A program made the translations under genes and the position numbers. From positions 1,756,081 through 1,820,080 of the forward strand of contig NW_023503313.1 of NCBI RefSeq assembly GCF_014529535.1: a DNA stretch of 64,000 nucleotides, written 5' to 3'. Below the pieces are notes generated by a model. It ran no database searches, had not been told where the DNA came from, and saw nothing but the letters and a program-made list of their open reading frames with translations. Below, piece after piece: positions 24,530-34,843 of this stretch (the first letter of the stretch is position 1; each line of letters begins with the position of its first letter). This stretch comes from Bradysia coprophila (lineage: Eukaryota > Arthropoda > Insecta > Diptera > Sciaridae).

Positions 24530-27500
24530 ATGAGTATCTTTACTGAAATATTTTGGAAATTAGTTTTTGTTTGCTATGTTACTTCTTATTGGAATGTTTC
24601 GTCAGGTATGTTGACCGGTAAAATTAGAAAATGCGACAGTTTTATAGTTAAAAATATTTTGGATTGAATTGAATAATATTCTTAAATGTTTGACTTGCGT
24701 AGCGATTCCTCTATATCCTGAGGAAGGAAATTACTTTGAGGGAGACCTATTGGAACCACTTCCTACGATTGACCCAAAATCAGGTCTCATCGACGTTCGA
24801 TATCGCTGGCCTAACAACGAACTTATTTACGAATTCGACGCAGGTTTCGGTACGTTAATGTTTCCCTCTCCACTAGTAATATTGCAATATATTGAACGTA
24901 CGCAAATCCATATCTCTCAATTTCCAATTACTTTGATCTGGTGGGTTTTGGATTCGTGGCAACGCTCCAAGTTCACAACACCCAAGTACTCTGTTCGAAA
25001 AAACATACATTTTTTTAAAATCAGTTGAGGCATCTAGAACAAGATTCATGAGCGGTTTAAATCATATTGTCGGTCGAACATGTATGCGTTTCAAGACAAG
25101 GACAACAGAAACGGACTATGTTCGAGTTTTCCAAGGTAGTGGGTGCTACTCGTACGTTGGAAGAATTGGTGGCAGACAAGACTTATCGCTTGGAAACGGT
25201 TGCGTATTTATGGGAACAATTGTCCATGAAGTCATTCATGCAATTGGTTTCTATCATGAACAATCCCGAAGTGACAGAGATAACTATGTCATTATAAATT
25301 GGGAAAATATTGCAGAAGGTTCAAAAGGACATCAGAAAGATAATTTGAATATTTTCAAGAAGCTTTTTAAATATTCCAGGCCAACAACATAATTTTGACA
25401 AATTTGAAGACACAATGGTGTCACCTTTTAATGTGCCTTATGATTATAGCAGTGTCATGCATTATAGCAGAACCGCCTTTTCTAAGAACGGGCTCGATAC
25501 TATCACAGTAAAATCGGGTGCAGAAATTGGTCATAGATCAGCAATGAGCAATTTAGACTGGACTAAAGTAAACAATATGTACTGTCCAAATACATTGGGC
25601 ATTCGTATCATAAATGCTGGAGATAATTTAGTAAGTATTTGCAGTGTTACTATCCCATATAGTGTGTGATGTTCAAAACCAATGAAATTAGTATTTGCAA
25701 GGTGCTGGCCCATCCAGCGAAGGAGTAGCAGTTATAGCATCCTCATTTCAAAAGGAAGATCACCAATTGTGGACTGTACATTATGGTAACTTAATGACAC
25801 ATTATTATTTGATAATACTGGCCAATAATAATCTTTAACAAAACGTCTCCGATGCCTGGTGAATGATATAAGCTCGATTTTGCCAAAGATTTTGGCTCCT
25901 AGTCTTAAACCGACGCATGTTCTTATGTCGTCGTACCATTGTTCCAACCAAAGTTCCTAGGTTCGGATTATCGACTGTAGTTAACCAAATTCTAGAGTTC
26001 TGTTTCGAACGTCATATTATCACAACTTATTTTTACATTGATTATGTCCTAATTCTTCTGTTATATGTTGTTAATCGGTGCACAATCGTTAAGTTTATTC
26101 CGAATTAGCAATCTTCTTCTGTGTTAATGCTAGCAGCAGTGCTATAATATTAATATGAGGGATTCTTTGGAAAAACAGCTTACCGAAATCGGACGCATTT
26201 TCCAGTGGACATTCTTATATATATTTAGAAAGGACTTCGACCCTAGAAGCCAAATCCACTTAAAAAAAAAATTCTTCGAAGCTTGTATGGCTAGCGAGAG
26301 GTCAGCAAAAACCGAAAACTTTCACTTTTCTTACAAAAATTTCTCCAGTTACACGAGCCGGACAGGGTCGTGTGGGGTGTCATTAGAATGGTAATCACTT
26401 GTACTATTGAGCCGATTAGGGACTTATTGGGTTTAAAATTCATCTACTTTGAAATACAATTGCTAAATGTTTCTCATATGCAGAATGAGCACCAGCTGAA
26501 TATTACCAGCTGGTGTACAAACAAAAACACTTTGTATTGTATACAATTCAAAGACAACCTACACACAGTGCATTTCTACGTTAACGTCATCCACGCGCAC
26601 ATAACCCGTATGAATGAAGTAAACACATTGTTAAGAATGTGTTTTGATTGTTTATCATACAATAAGTGTGTGTTAGCAGATCCAGCTGGTGATATTCAGC
26701 TGGTGCTCATTCTGCATATGAAAAATATTTACAGGCTGTATGTGCAATTACAGTTTTCAACTGCAGACTTACACTGTTCTTACAGAAATTTCTCGAGATA
26801 CACAAAAAGTACATGGTCGTGTGGGGTATCATTTGAAAGGTATTTTTATGTTGTTTTTGGCCAAATTAAGGCTCATGCGGTTTGGATGCATATGCGATGA
26901 AATATGGACACTTAAACATTTCCACTTATATTTCATCGTACATGCATCAAAACCGCATAAGACCCTATTTGGCCCAAAAGCACATAAAATTACCTTTCAA
27001 ATGATACCCACCACGACCATTCGCATTCGATTTCGGTAGGCTGTTTTTCAGAAGAATCCCTCGTAATTGAATTGCGTATACCTACCAGAAAAGTTGCTGA
27101 CAAAACAGCAAATTTTACAAGCAGGTACCTATGTGAGACATTTTACATTGAAGGATTTTTTTAGGGCGGTTACACACTCAAACTGGTAGTACAATAGTAC
27201 CATGGAGTCAGGATGGAGGTTCAGTGAAATATATGGTCGAAAATAGTTCGTCTAATGTTCTAATTGCGGTAATGCATTTTCGATAAATAATTAATAACGT
27301 TCATGACTTACAACTGATAAAATATCTCAAGAGTAACACTACACAAAGCAGGGAGATGTGGATGGTTAGGCCTGTCAATCCGCCAGCGCCAAATCCTCAT
27401 CAGATTGTAAATGTAGCCTCAGGGTTATGTCTCTACAGTCGCGGGTAAGTTAACCATGGTATGGAAAAGTGCAAACAATGAACGATTTAACGATTATGTG

Positions 27501-27587
27501 AAATGATTTTTAAGATCGTTGCAAGCTAGAACGGGAAACTGTAACGTAAATGACATCAGTCAGATATGGAATATTTACCAGGCGTAG
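24530..27587 (+). CDS. Secreted astacin metalloprotease with C-terminal beta-trefoil lectin domain
   Basis: Zinc endopeptidase of the M12A family, predicted extracellular. Exons: 24530-24605, 24703-24843, 25025-25318, 25380-25630, 25692-25785, 27165-27268, 27332-27444, 27515-27587. Phases agree and give 1146 nt, 381 aa. A signal peptide is encoded in exon 1, followed by a short propeptide and the LIDVRYRWPNN start of the protease. The zinc site HEVIHAIGFYHEQSRSDRD has His140, Glu141, His144, His150. The Met-turn is SVMHYS (Met197, Tyr199). The four astacin cysteines are present (92, 113, 132 and NNMYC). From about residue 240 the protein reads IRIINAGDNLYLQGAGPSSE, then HQLWTV, REMWMV, IVNVASGLCLY and SQIWNIYQA: three QxW-like repeats, as in ricin-type trefoils. 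The protease part is certain. The lectin exons rest on splice phase and motif fit, so transcripts should confirm them. Confidence 0.92.
26157..27062. mobile_element. Nested inverted-repeat element in astacin intron 5
   Basis: The left end has GAGGGATTCTTTGGAAAAAC followed by AGCTTACCGAAATCG. The right end is the inverse: CGATTTCGGTAGGCTG then TTTTTCAGAAGAATCCCTC. Inside is a second inverted pair (26465-26730). A block containing GGTCGTGTGGGGT occurs twice directly (26365, 26815), and its inverse ACCCACCACGACC occurs near 27005. The element fills about two thirds of the intron that splits the lectin domain. No transposase. Confidence 0.7.
26465..26730. repeat. Inner foldback
   Basis: CATATGCAGAATGAGCACCA then GCTGAATATTACCAGCTGG (26475-26513) is mirrored by CCAGCTGGTGATATTCAGCT then GGTGCTCATTCTGCATATG (26682-26720). 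It may be a separate insertion inside the larger element. Confidence 0.75.
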
Positions 27588-27670
27588 TTCAATGGCGTTT
27601 TTAACTACAACTGGAAGTAGGACTATAGATGAACTTTAGGAATTTTGGAACAAAAGTTAGATTTACAGCT

Positions 27671-27676
27671 AATAAA
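27671..27676 (+). other. Candidate polyadenylation signal of the astacin gene
   Basis: AATAAA 84 bp downstream of the stop codon at 27585-27587. Confidence 0.5.
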
Positions 27677-27947
27677 TGATTGATATTATGCAGACAATAT
27701 TTTCTTATAGTGGTGTAAATTCTGATCTTTCACAACATTTATATCAATAATTTCATGTGGTTAATACACGCACGGAATTTTGAAAGCCGACACATTTTCT
27801 GTTTCTGTGCTTTACTTGAGTTTTTGATATTTCCATATAGCAATACATGCAAAATTTACAAAAATCAGTAAGCCACAAAACGTCAATGTCGGTTTTCAAA
27901 ATTCCGTGTGTGTACCTTAAATTTGGCCCTTGCGATTTTAACATTTT

Positions 27948-28720
27948 AGGGGCCGTCCATAAAGGACGTCCGTGCTTAGGGGGGGAGGGGGTGTTGGCTA
28001 AAAACGGACTCGTTGTGACCAGGGGGAGGGGGGTATAACGAAATCCGGACGTCCGCTTTATTTCTTGAAGTTTCTGTATAGTTTCATTACTTAAAAAAAA
28101 TTCAGTGCATCGGCGCATCGGTGCAATTAAATGAGTTTAGCAAAGGTGTTATTTGATGTGACGGAGGAGCAACTTTGTGTGAGAAACCGACAGTTTTTCC
28201 ATCATCACTGCGACTCCGATGCACGGCTGCAGTACGTCTCTTCTCCGAATATAACTTAAAGAAAATCAAACCAGTTGAAACAAAATTGCGATTTAATTTG
28301 GAGTGTATGCGTGACACATTTATGTTAAAGTTACGAAAATCGTGCTTCTAAGTGGGAGGTTTGATGGTTCGAACTAGGGAATACCTTCTTTTGTCCAGTA
28401 TTGAAGTGTATGGTATGGTATGGTAACTATCGATAATCAAAATAATTATCCATCATTCCCGCAAATATTTCCAGGCGTCAATAACGCAGATTTTTGCATA
28501 ATTACAATTTTGTTAATTTAAACAAATACTTGTTAGGTTGAACAAAGGATAATCGAAGTGAAGTTTTACTTCATATTTTTCGAATTAAGAAAATTCGTTT
28601 TTAACTAAAAGTGGACGTCCTCCGGGGGGGTGTATTCGAAAACGGACATTAGTGTGACAAGGGGGGAGGGGGTATCGAAAATCCAGTAGAAAACGCGGAC
28701 GTCCTTTATGGACGGCCCCT
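27948..28720. mobile_element. TIR element with G-tract arms
   Basis: Begins AGGGGCCGTCCATAAAGGAC plus GTCCG and ends with the exact inverse, CGGAC plus GTCCTTTATGGACGGCCCCT. The subterminal arms carry runs of G (GGGGGGGAGGGGG) and C/G-rich repeats of CGGACGTCC. Both arms carry a TGTGAC(C/A)AGGGG block, here in direct orientation. No coding frame of note. Flanking T runs prevent reading a target-site duplication. Confidence 0.75.
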
Positions 28721-29208
28721 TTTTTCTTAAACGAAGAGTAATGCAAAGGTGTTCGATCCTAAGCGAATTCGTCCCTATACTTTTATTTATTTATTTAATT
28801 ACTGGACCACCATTTAGGTGGGTCGGGTCCTTTGACTGATGAGACGTTCGTTAATTTTATTAATCTCTCAATATTTGACATTTATTTTTTATTTACACTT
28901 TTTAACACCAGAAATGTCTCACTGACTATTTTTTTTAAAATTTTATTGTCTCATTGCGAATTCACAACAGGTTTGTTCCAAGTAAACACGAATTTCGATT
29001 GGCCGAACGAACACGATTTCATCCACAGAGATGGGTTTTCACATTAATTTTGATGAGGTTATGTCTCTATGGATGAAATCTGACAGTAATTTGACAATTC
29101 GTATGGCCTTGGAACAAACCTATAACATTCTCTAAAACATTGACAGCAAGATAATTTAGATGTTAAAAACTGTACTTTTGTAAATATGAAGTTGGAATAA
29201 AGTACTTT

Positions 29209-29288
29209 GTTTGGAGATTTTTATTTTGCCGAGGGGGTGCCGAAGGCAAGAAATACAATATATTGTGGCAGAATAACAATCTCCAAAC
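29209..29288. repeat. Hairpin 1 of cluster
   Basis: GTTTGGAGATTTTTATTTTG plus CC pairs with GG plus CAGAATAACAATCTCCAAAC. The loop side contains GAGGGGGTGCCGAAGGCAAG. Confidence 0.75.
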
Positions 29289-29302
29289 AATGACGTAAGA
29301 CA

Positions 29303-29380
29303 TTTTACTTGCGAAGCACTGCGAAAATGAAAATCATCGCAAGTGTCAACGGTGTGCCCCTCGCAAGGTGCTGCAAGTAA
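29303..29380. repeat. Hairpin 2 of cluster
   Basis: TTACTTGCGAAGCACTGCGA pairs imperfectly with TCGCAAGGTGCTGCAAGTAA around a centre holding GTGTGCCCC. Confidence 0.65.
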
Positions 29381-29387
29381 TAAATAC

Positions 29388-29500
29388 TATGCACCTGTGT
29401 CCAAATGTTTATTTTGACGAGTTGATGATTGTGATCCTAAGCCGAAGGCGCGGATCATAATCCATCTCGTCAAAATAAAGGTTTGGACATAGGTGCATAT
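29388..29500. repeat. Hairpin 3 of cluster
   Basis: Left arm TATGCACCTGTGTCCAAA, ATTTTGACGAG, GATCC; right arm GGATC, CTCGTCAAAAT, TTTGGACATAGGTGCATA. The loop is TAAGCCGAAGGCGC. The stem is over 40 bp with small mismatches. Confidence 0.75.
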
Positions 29501-29660
29501 AATTGTACATGTGTCGATGCCAAGATAAACCCAACCTCCCGCTCCGAGCTGATGCATAATGTTAGTCTTATCAGGATGAGGAAAAGTACATCTGGCTGAA
29601 GGCGTCTGATAATTTTACTCGTCTGGTTACGAGATAACAAATTACCTCCCTTGTATTATA

Positions 29661-29722
29661 TATTACACACTTGTCACGAAGAAGTCGAGGCTTGCCGAGA
29701 CTGATATTGACAAGTGTGTACT
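29661..29722. repeat. Hairpin 4 of cluster
   Basis: TATTACACACTTGTCA pairs with TGACAAGTGTGTA. The loop holds CGAAGAAGTCGAGGCTTGCC. Confidence 0.7.
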
Positions 29723-29897
29723 CTATTTTATCACATAAGCGAAAACGAGACAACAACATAGACCTGAAGTGTAATTTTTGAATTAAACTTCTAGGTAAGT
29801 AATTTTGACATCCGAACACCGCGCGTATGTGATAAAGTAACTTATAATTTTACATTTTTGGACAAAATGAAATTTTGTGAATTTTTGGGAATTTTAA

Positions 29898-30357
29898 GTG
29901 TGATATCGCCAAATCTTCAGGTGATTGGTAAACAAGCGGTCTCCGATTTTAATGAGTGATAGCTCGTTGGATTCGTGATTCAATTCTAGGAAACACGTGT
30001 CTTTCACTTTTTCTTAAAAAAAATTGTTTTCTGTAAAAAGCACTCAAAAGTGAAGACATGTCAGAGGGTACCGAAAACAGTTTTTCGGCAATAACTCAAG
30101 AAAAAATTATTTTAAATTGTTGTAATGTTGAACGATTGTCGGCCTTGGAAAGACGTACAGGTAGAGTATATGCACCGCTGAAGACATGTCACTTTTGAGC
30201 GCTTTTCACCGAAAAAAATTTTTGTTAAGAAAAAGTGAAAGACACGTGTTTCCTAGAATTGAAAGACGAATCCAACGAGCTATCACTCAATAAAATCGGA
30301 GACCTCTTGTTTCCAAAGTTTAAAAAATCACCTGAAGATTTGGCGATATCACTCTTA
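29898..30357. mobile_element. Foldback element, short copy
   Basis: AAGTGTGATATCGCCAAATC at the left and the inverse GGCGATATCACTCTT at the right. The arms share TCTCCGATTTTAATGAGTGA, AGCTCGTTGGATTCG and TAGGAAACACGTG with the 21000-22102 element. The GGCCTTGGAAAGACGTACAG block here appears inverted in the long copy near 21785. It is an internally deleted relative of the long copy. Confidence 0.75.
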
Positions 30358-30738
30358 AGAATTTAATTTCTTAAAATAGTTGATAATTAAAATCAATTAA
30401 TAATTAACTTTTTGAATAGTGAGATGAAGTCTTGAAGTGTAATGAAGTCGCTCCTTTTACTCTAACTTTAACTTGGAATATAACGCAAACTTTCGAGTTC
30501 TAACAGGCTGTTCTAGACAAAAATGCTACAAATAATGTCAAGTGATGCATGAATAGTGCTAGAAGAGTTAATTTCTTTTTTTGCTGAAGAAATCGTTTTT
30601 AGAGCTATTAACGAATATCAAGCGTAAATTTACTGAATTTTACTTATATTTCCTCAGTATTTTCATTGCCATAAACGAAAACATTTATATTAGTCGTTTG
30701 CCTCTGTTATAGTGATATTGCGAGATTTGATGTATGTG

Positions 30739-30882
30739 CAGGCCCGGACTGGCCATATGGTGAATTCGGGGAATTCCCGATGGGCCTTTTGGATTTTTGT
30801 ATGAGAATTTTTAATTTGTAGGCCTTTTTAAATTGAGTTGCATGAAGCCCCCGATGGGCTTTTTCGAGCCAGTCCAGTACTG
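30739..30882. mobile_element. hAT-type MITE
   Basis: A 144-bp unit beginning CAGGCCCGGACTGGCC and ending GAGCCAGTCCAGTACTG, with the 8-bp direct repeat TGTATGTG on both sides (30731-30738 and 30883-30890). The middle has GAATTCGGGGAATTCCCGAT. A diverged relative is at 47546-47683. The 8-bp duplication and CAG termini fit hAT. Confidence 0.85.
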
Positions 30883-30987
30883 TGTATGTGATGTCTGACA
30901 CGAACAGGAACGTTGAAATGTTGACAACGGGGCAGCAACGGGGCAGTTATCACATTATCTGAAGTAATAGTTATTTGCATTACTTGG

Positions 30988-31140
30988 ATTGAAACCACGA
31001 AATTACAACAATTAATAATTTTTGCATAAGTATGTATGGTTCGTCGAGACGAAGTCGAGATGAATCATACATACGTATGCAAAAATTATTCTCGTGATAT
31101 ACGAATTCACACGTATACTGTAATTTCGTGGTTTCAATTC
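30988..31140. repeat. Nested hairpin
   Basis: Outer arms GATTGAAACCACGAAATTAC and GTAATTTCGTGGTTTCAATTC. Inner arms AATAATTTTTGCATAAGTAT plus GTATG and CATAC plus ATACGTATGCAAAAATTATT. The inner loop holds GTCGAGACGAAGTCGAGATG. It resembles the 29.2-29.7 kb hairpins in layout and loop. Confidence 0.75.
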
Positions 31141-32005
31141 TGTGATGCACATAATTTTACACTCGTCACACCATGAAATACACAAACAACAAAACCAAAT
31201 ATAATACACACCGTTCAAGGTTGAACTTAAAGGTTGAAAAAGAATGAGAATAAAAACGAAACCGAAAATACGCGATTTAAAGCCGAACGAGTTGATCGTT
31301 CGATGTGCATCACACTACTCGTTGAAATTTCTCTCTTTGACGAATAACATAAACAAACTCCACCATTAAGTAAAACATCACCTGGATCCCTAGACCTGTT
31401 TGCAAGGTCTGCTGAGAGAGAACTTAGTTCTCAGAACTAAAAAAGTGTGGTTTCCGATAACTTTTGACGCGTGATATTCAGTGTTTTCATGTTTTGGCGA
31501 GTGAAAAATAAATTTCTTTTCAGAAGAAAGGTTAAAGAAATTTCGAGATGTCAACACAACATATTGTTTAAAAAAATGTCGACTACCTCTTGTATTATAA
31601 AATGCCATGTATCAATTCATTCAGTAACAAAAAACCAGCAATGCAATTTTTCTCACTGATCGATCTACAGCATTTTTTCAATGAAGATTTGGACTTAAAT
31701 TTTATACCAATGGTTAAAAAATCTTATGATCTCATTGCGAAAAAAATGTTTTATCGAACGACATAATTGTGATTTTGATAAAGCCAGCACACAGACCAGT
31801 GGATATACTGCGGCTATTCATTAAACAAAAAAAAATATTAAATTTATCAAATCAACAAAGGAAATATTCCGTCCATGATGACGTCAGCTGTAATCTCCCA
31901 AGAGTGTGATAAATCTTTTATGTTTTGTCCCACTTAAATTCATTGTACAACATGGAATACGTGTCAGCCAGACTAAATTAGTTTTGTGCCAACCAAAAAT
32001 TGAAA
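31141..32005. other. Region upstream of the LOX-like gene
   Basis: No recognisable coding sequence. It presumably contains the promoter and 5' UTR of the lysyl-oxidase-like gene. A specific promoter element could not be chosen. Confidence 0.4.
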
Positions 32006-33720
32006 ATGCAATTGCATTTAGTGTTGCTGTTTCTAATTACACTAGTGGTCGTCGATGCACTTACAACTTATGAAGAAGCGAAACGTTTACGTGAAAACTT
32101 GGTTAATGCAATGTTGAAACCATTGCCCAAGGACGGAAAAATACGATTGATTGGTGGTGACAACGAGTATGAAGGTATGTTAAATTGGTTAAGGAACGTG
32201 AATTGAATGACTTCATAACACCCTTGTGATATGAAAGGCAACGTGGAAATATTTCACGACCGAAAATGGGGATCAATTTGTGATGATGAATGGGATAGGA
32301 ATGATGGAGTCGTTGCGTGCAGACAACTTGGATACAGTGGCCTTGTTAAGGTAACGCACAACAGTTACTTTGGTACAGCTAGTCGTAAGTGAATGTCGAT
32401 TAATGGAAGAGAAAAATAATTTAATTCAAAAAATTTGTAAGAAAAATTTTGGATGGACAATATGCTCTGTGATGGAACGGAAACGAAACTAAAACACTGT
32501 CGATTCGATGATTGGGGTAGACATGATTGCAACAATTCCGAAGCAGCTGGGATCGTATGTGTGAATCCATTGTCAGCACAAAACAATTCCAAGGAAATTC
32601 GTCAGCGAAAGAAGGTACATTTAGTTCGCAATACGAATGCGGAAGTTCGGCTATCCGGAAGTAGTTCGAGTCATGAGGGTCAAGTAGAGGTAACGTTATT
32701 CAGTTGCTGTGAATGGGATTTCTCAATTAATAAGGTTATCAGGTACGATTCAACGGATCGCTTTGGGGTTCCATTTGCGCTGATGGTTGGTCATTGCTCG
32801 AAGCGAACGTTGTCTGTAAATCACTGGGCTTGGGTTACGCAAGTGGAGCAGTGCAAACCGAGTACTTCGGTGGAGCTAAATTCTCTAAGCTTTTGTTGAG
32901 TGGAAGTGAATGTCGTGGCAATGAAAACTCCTTCTTCGATTGTGTGTTTGATGAACCGGGAGATATAAAATGTCCCGGACCGAAAAACCACGTTGCCGCC
33001 GTAGTGTGCAGTGAGAAGATGTCAGATCTGATATTTGATCATCTTGAACTGGAACAAACGGCTCATCTTGAAGACAGATCGCTGTATTACTTACAGTGCG
33101 CAATGGAAGAGAACTGTCTGTCATCTCAGGCGTATGTGGTGCGAAAGGAGAATCCGAACTGGCACTATGAAAGTAGACGATTATTAAAGTTCACTGCCAA
33201 AGTTTTAAATGCAGGAACCGATGATTTTCGTTCGTATATACCGAAGCACTTATGGGAATGGCATATGTGTCACATGTAATTAAAAGTTGAAATTTTCACT
33301 CGTTTAAAATGATAAATTTTTTGTTATTCGTGAATGAAATGCAGGCATTATCACAGCATGGAGGTGTTTGCGGTGTTCAATATTTTAAATGAAAAAAACG
33401 AAACGGTCGCTGAAGGACATAAGGCTTCATTTTGTTTGGAAGACAACCAGTGTTTACCTGATGTTAAGCCCAAATACGCCTGTGCCAATTTCGGCGATCA
33501 GGGAATTTCTGTAAATTGCTCGGACATATATCGATTCAATATAGACTGTCAGTGGATTGACATCACCGAATTGGAAGTGGGATCGTATACCATAAAAATT
33601 TCCGTTAATTCGGAATTCAAAGTTCCGGAAATGAATTTCGAAAATAATGCTGCAGTTTGCTCACTTTTGTATACCGAAACATATGCCAGAGTGTTCAATT
33701 GCCATCTGGAACGCCCCTAA
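32006..33720 (+). CDS. Loxl2: Lysyl oxidase-like 2 (two SRCR domains plus LOX catalytic domain)
   Basis: Secreted copper amine oxidase that deaminates peptidyl lysines. Exons 32006-32174, 32238-32384, 32442-32689, 32743-33275, 33345-33720; short introns of 47-69 nt; phases fit; 1473 nt, 490 aa. A signal peptide (MQLHLVLLFLITLVVVDA) opens the ORF. SRCR 1 (about 46-147) has IFHDRKWGSICDDEWD. SRCR 2 (about 170-275) has GSLWGSICADGWSLLEANVV. A basic stretch RQRKK separates them and could be a proprotein-convertase site (inference). The catalytic domain has the copper motif WEWHMCHMHYHSM (His365, His367, His369) split by intron 4, Lys392 in GHKASFC and Tyr428 in SDIY, the expected partners for the LTQ cofactor, and DCQWIDIT. 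The enzyme should be active. The two-SRCR layout matches Drosophila Loxl2 rather than Loxl1. Confidence 0.95.
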
Positions 33721-33766
33721 CATGGGTTGTAATAGACATATTAAATCACGCAATTCATTTGAAGTA

Positions 33767-33777
33767 AATAAAATAAA
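33767..33777 (+). other. Candidate polyadenylation signals of the LOX-like gene
   Basis: Overlapping AATAAAATAAA 47 bp after the stop codon. Confidence 0.55.
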
Positions 33778-34636
33778 ATTCTGTTGTCTATCCAGAACCG
33801 AAATGATTGTTTATCGTCTTAATAGTCACGGGTCCTTCTTGTTCGAACCATTAAATATCGATGCTTCCGCTATTCCGTCTACCGCCGATATTATTTTCTT
33901 GACTCTTGTACAATTCAAAAACTTTTCTATTTACTTTTACAACAATACCACCGGCGCCACAGTTACAAATACTTCGGGAAAAAATCCTATGTCATCCTTG
34001 CAGTGCAACAACCAACAACTCTTGTGTTTACGACGGGAATGTTTTCTTGAGCATTTTTCTTTCTTTATTTAGCTGAAAACGTTTTTCTTTTCTGTAGATT
34101 TTCTAATGGTTTTTTCTTCTTCTTTTCTTTTTATTGCAGTTATTCGATATGTAGTGTATAATGGCACTTACGTATAGAAAATGAAATGCACAAAAAAAAA
34201 TAGTTGTTGCACGTTGTTGCTCAGCGATAATATTATTTTCATTTGGTTGAATTAGTCTGGATGAGACGTTCAAAACACATTTTAATATGTCTTCTTTGAG
34301 CTTTTCTTTAACAACGCTCTTTATATCGTTTGCGTTTCGTCTGCGGAAATGAAATTTTCTTGTAATTTTTTACCAAAGACGACAACGTTGGAAATTGTAC
34401 GATGAAACAGGGTTAGAAATCGGGTCGGTGCAGTGTTTGGAAAACAAAGAAGTGGTACTATTGCAAAGAAAAATAATCAGACGATACATCCCGAATGTAC
34501 TTACAAAGGAATATATCCGAGGGGTTAGACACTAGCCACGAATTTGTACAATATAATTAATATAATTCAGCTGCTCTTGTCACAATGCGCTCGCGTTAAT
34601 TTAAACACTGGGAATCTCAAAAACATTGATAACTTT
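33778..34636. other. Intergenic, no gene seen
   Basis: AT-rich sequence after the LOX-like gene. The open frame running over 33647-34072 overlaps the last LOX exon in another frame and shows no recognisable protein features. Confidence 0.45.
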
Positions 34637-34822
34637 CAAGGCTGTATACTTTGGGGAGGTCACGCAGATCGCCATTTTATTAGATACGCGGGAACACACC
34701 TTTTCCATACAAACAGATTCACCAAAATTGAATTTGTATGGCGTGGTGAATTTTTTGTATGAAACGTGGTGTGTAACCCGCGTATCTGCATCTGCGTGAC
34801 CTCCCCAAAGTATACAGCCTTG
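34637..34822. mobile_element. MITE with 9-bp target-site duplication
   Basis: 186 bp, beginning CAAGGCTGTATACTTTGGGG and ending CCCCAAAGTATACAGCCTTG. It is flanked by the 9-bp repeat GATAACTTT at 34628-34636 and 34823-34831. A 9-bp duplication is most typical of Mutator-like elements, so that is the likeliest class. A coincidental extra base on an 8-bp duplication cannot be excluded. Confidence 0.85.
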
Positions 34823-34843
34823 GATAACTTTAAGTTCCTCATA

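Noticed and set aside
25048..25392. Astacin as a single-exon ORF starting at the ATG at 25048
   Set aside because: The reading before this ATG continues in phase to exon 2 (YEFDA-VEASRTRF), and the 3' end runs past a donor at 25318 into intron, losing the Met-turn that exon 4 supplies.
26370..26900. 176-codon open frame
   Set aside because: It runs through the inverted repeats of the MITE in the astacin intron and has no similarity to any transposase I recognise.
32000..32005. Start of the LOX-like protein two codons upstream
   Set aside because: The codon at 32000 is TTG. The first ATG in frame is at 32006 and directly precedes the signal peptide.
33647..34072. 141-codon open frame after the LOX gene
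   Set aside because: It overlaps the last LOX exon in another frame and reads into AT-rich 3' sequence. No domain is visible.
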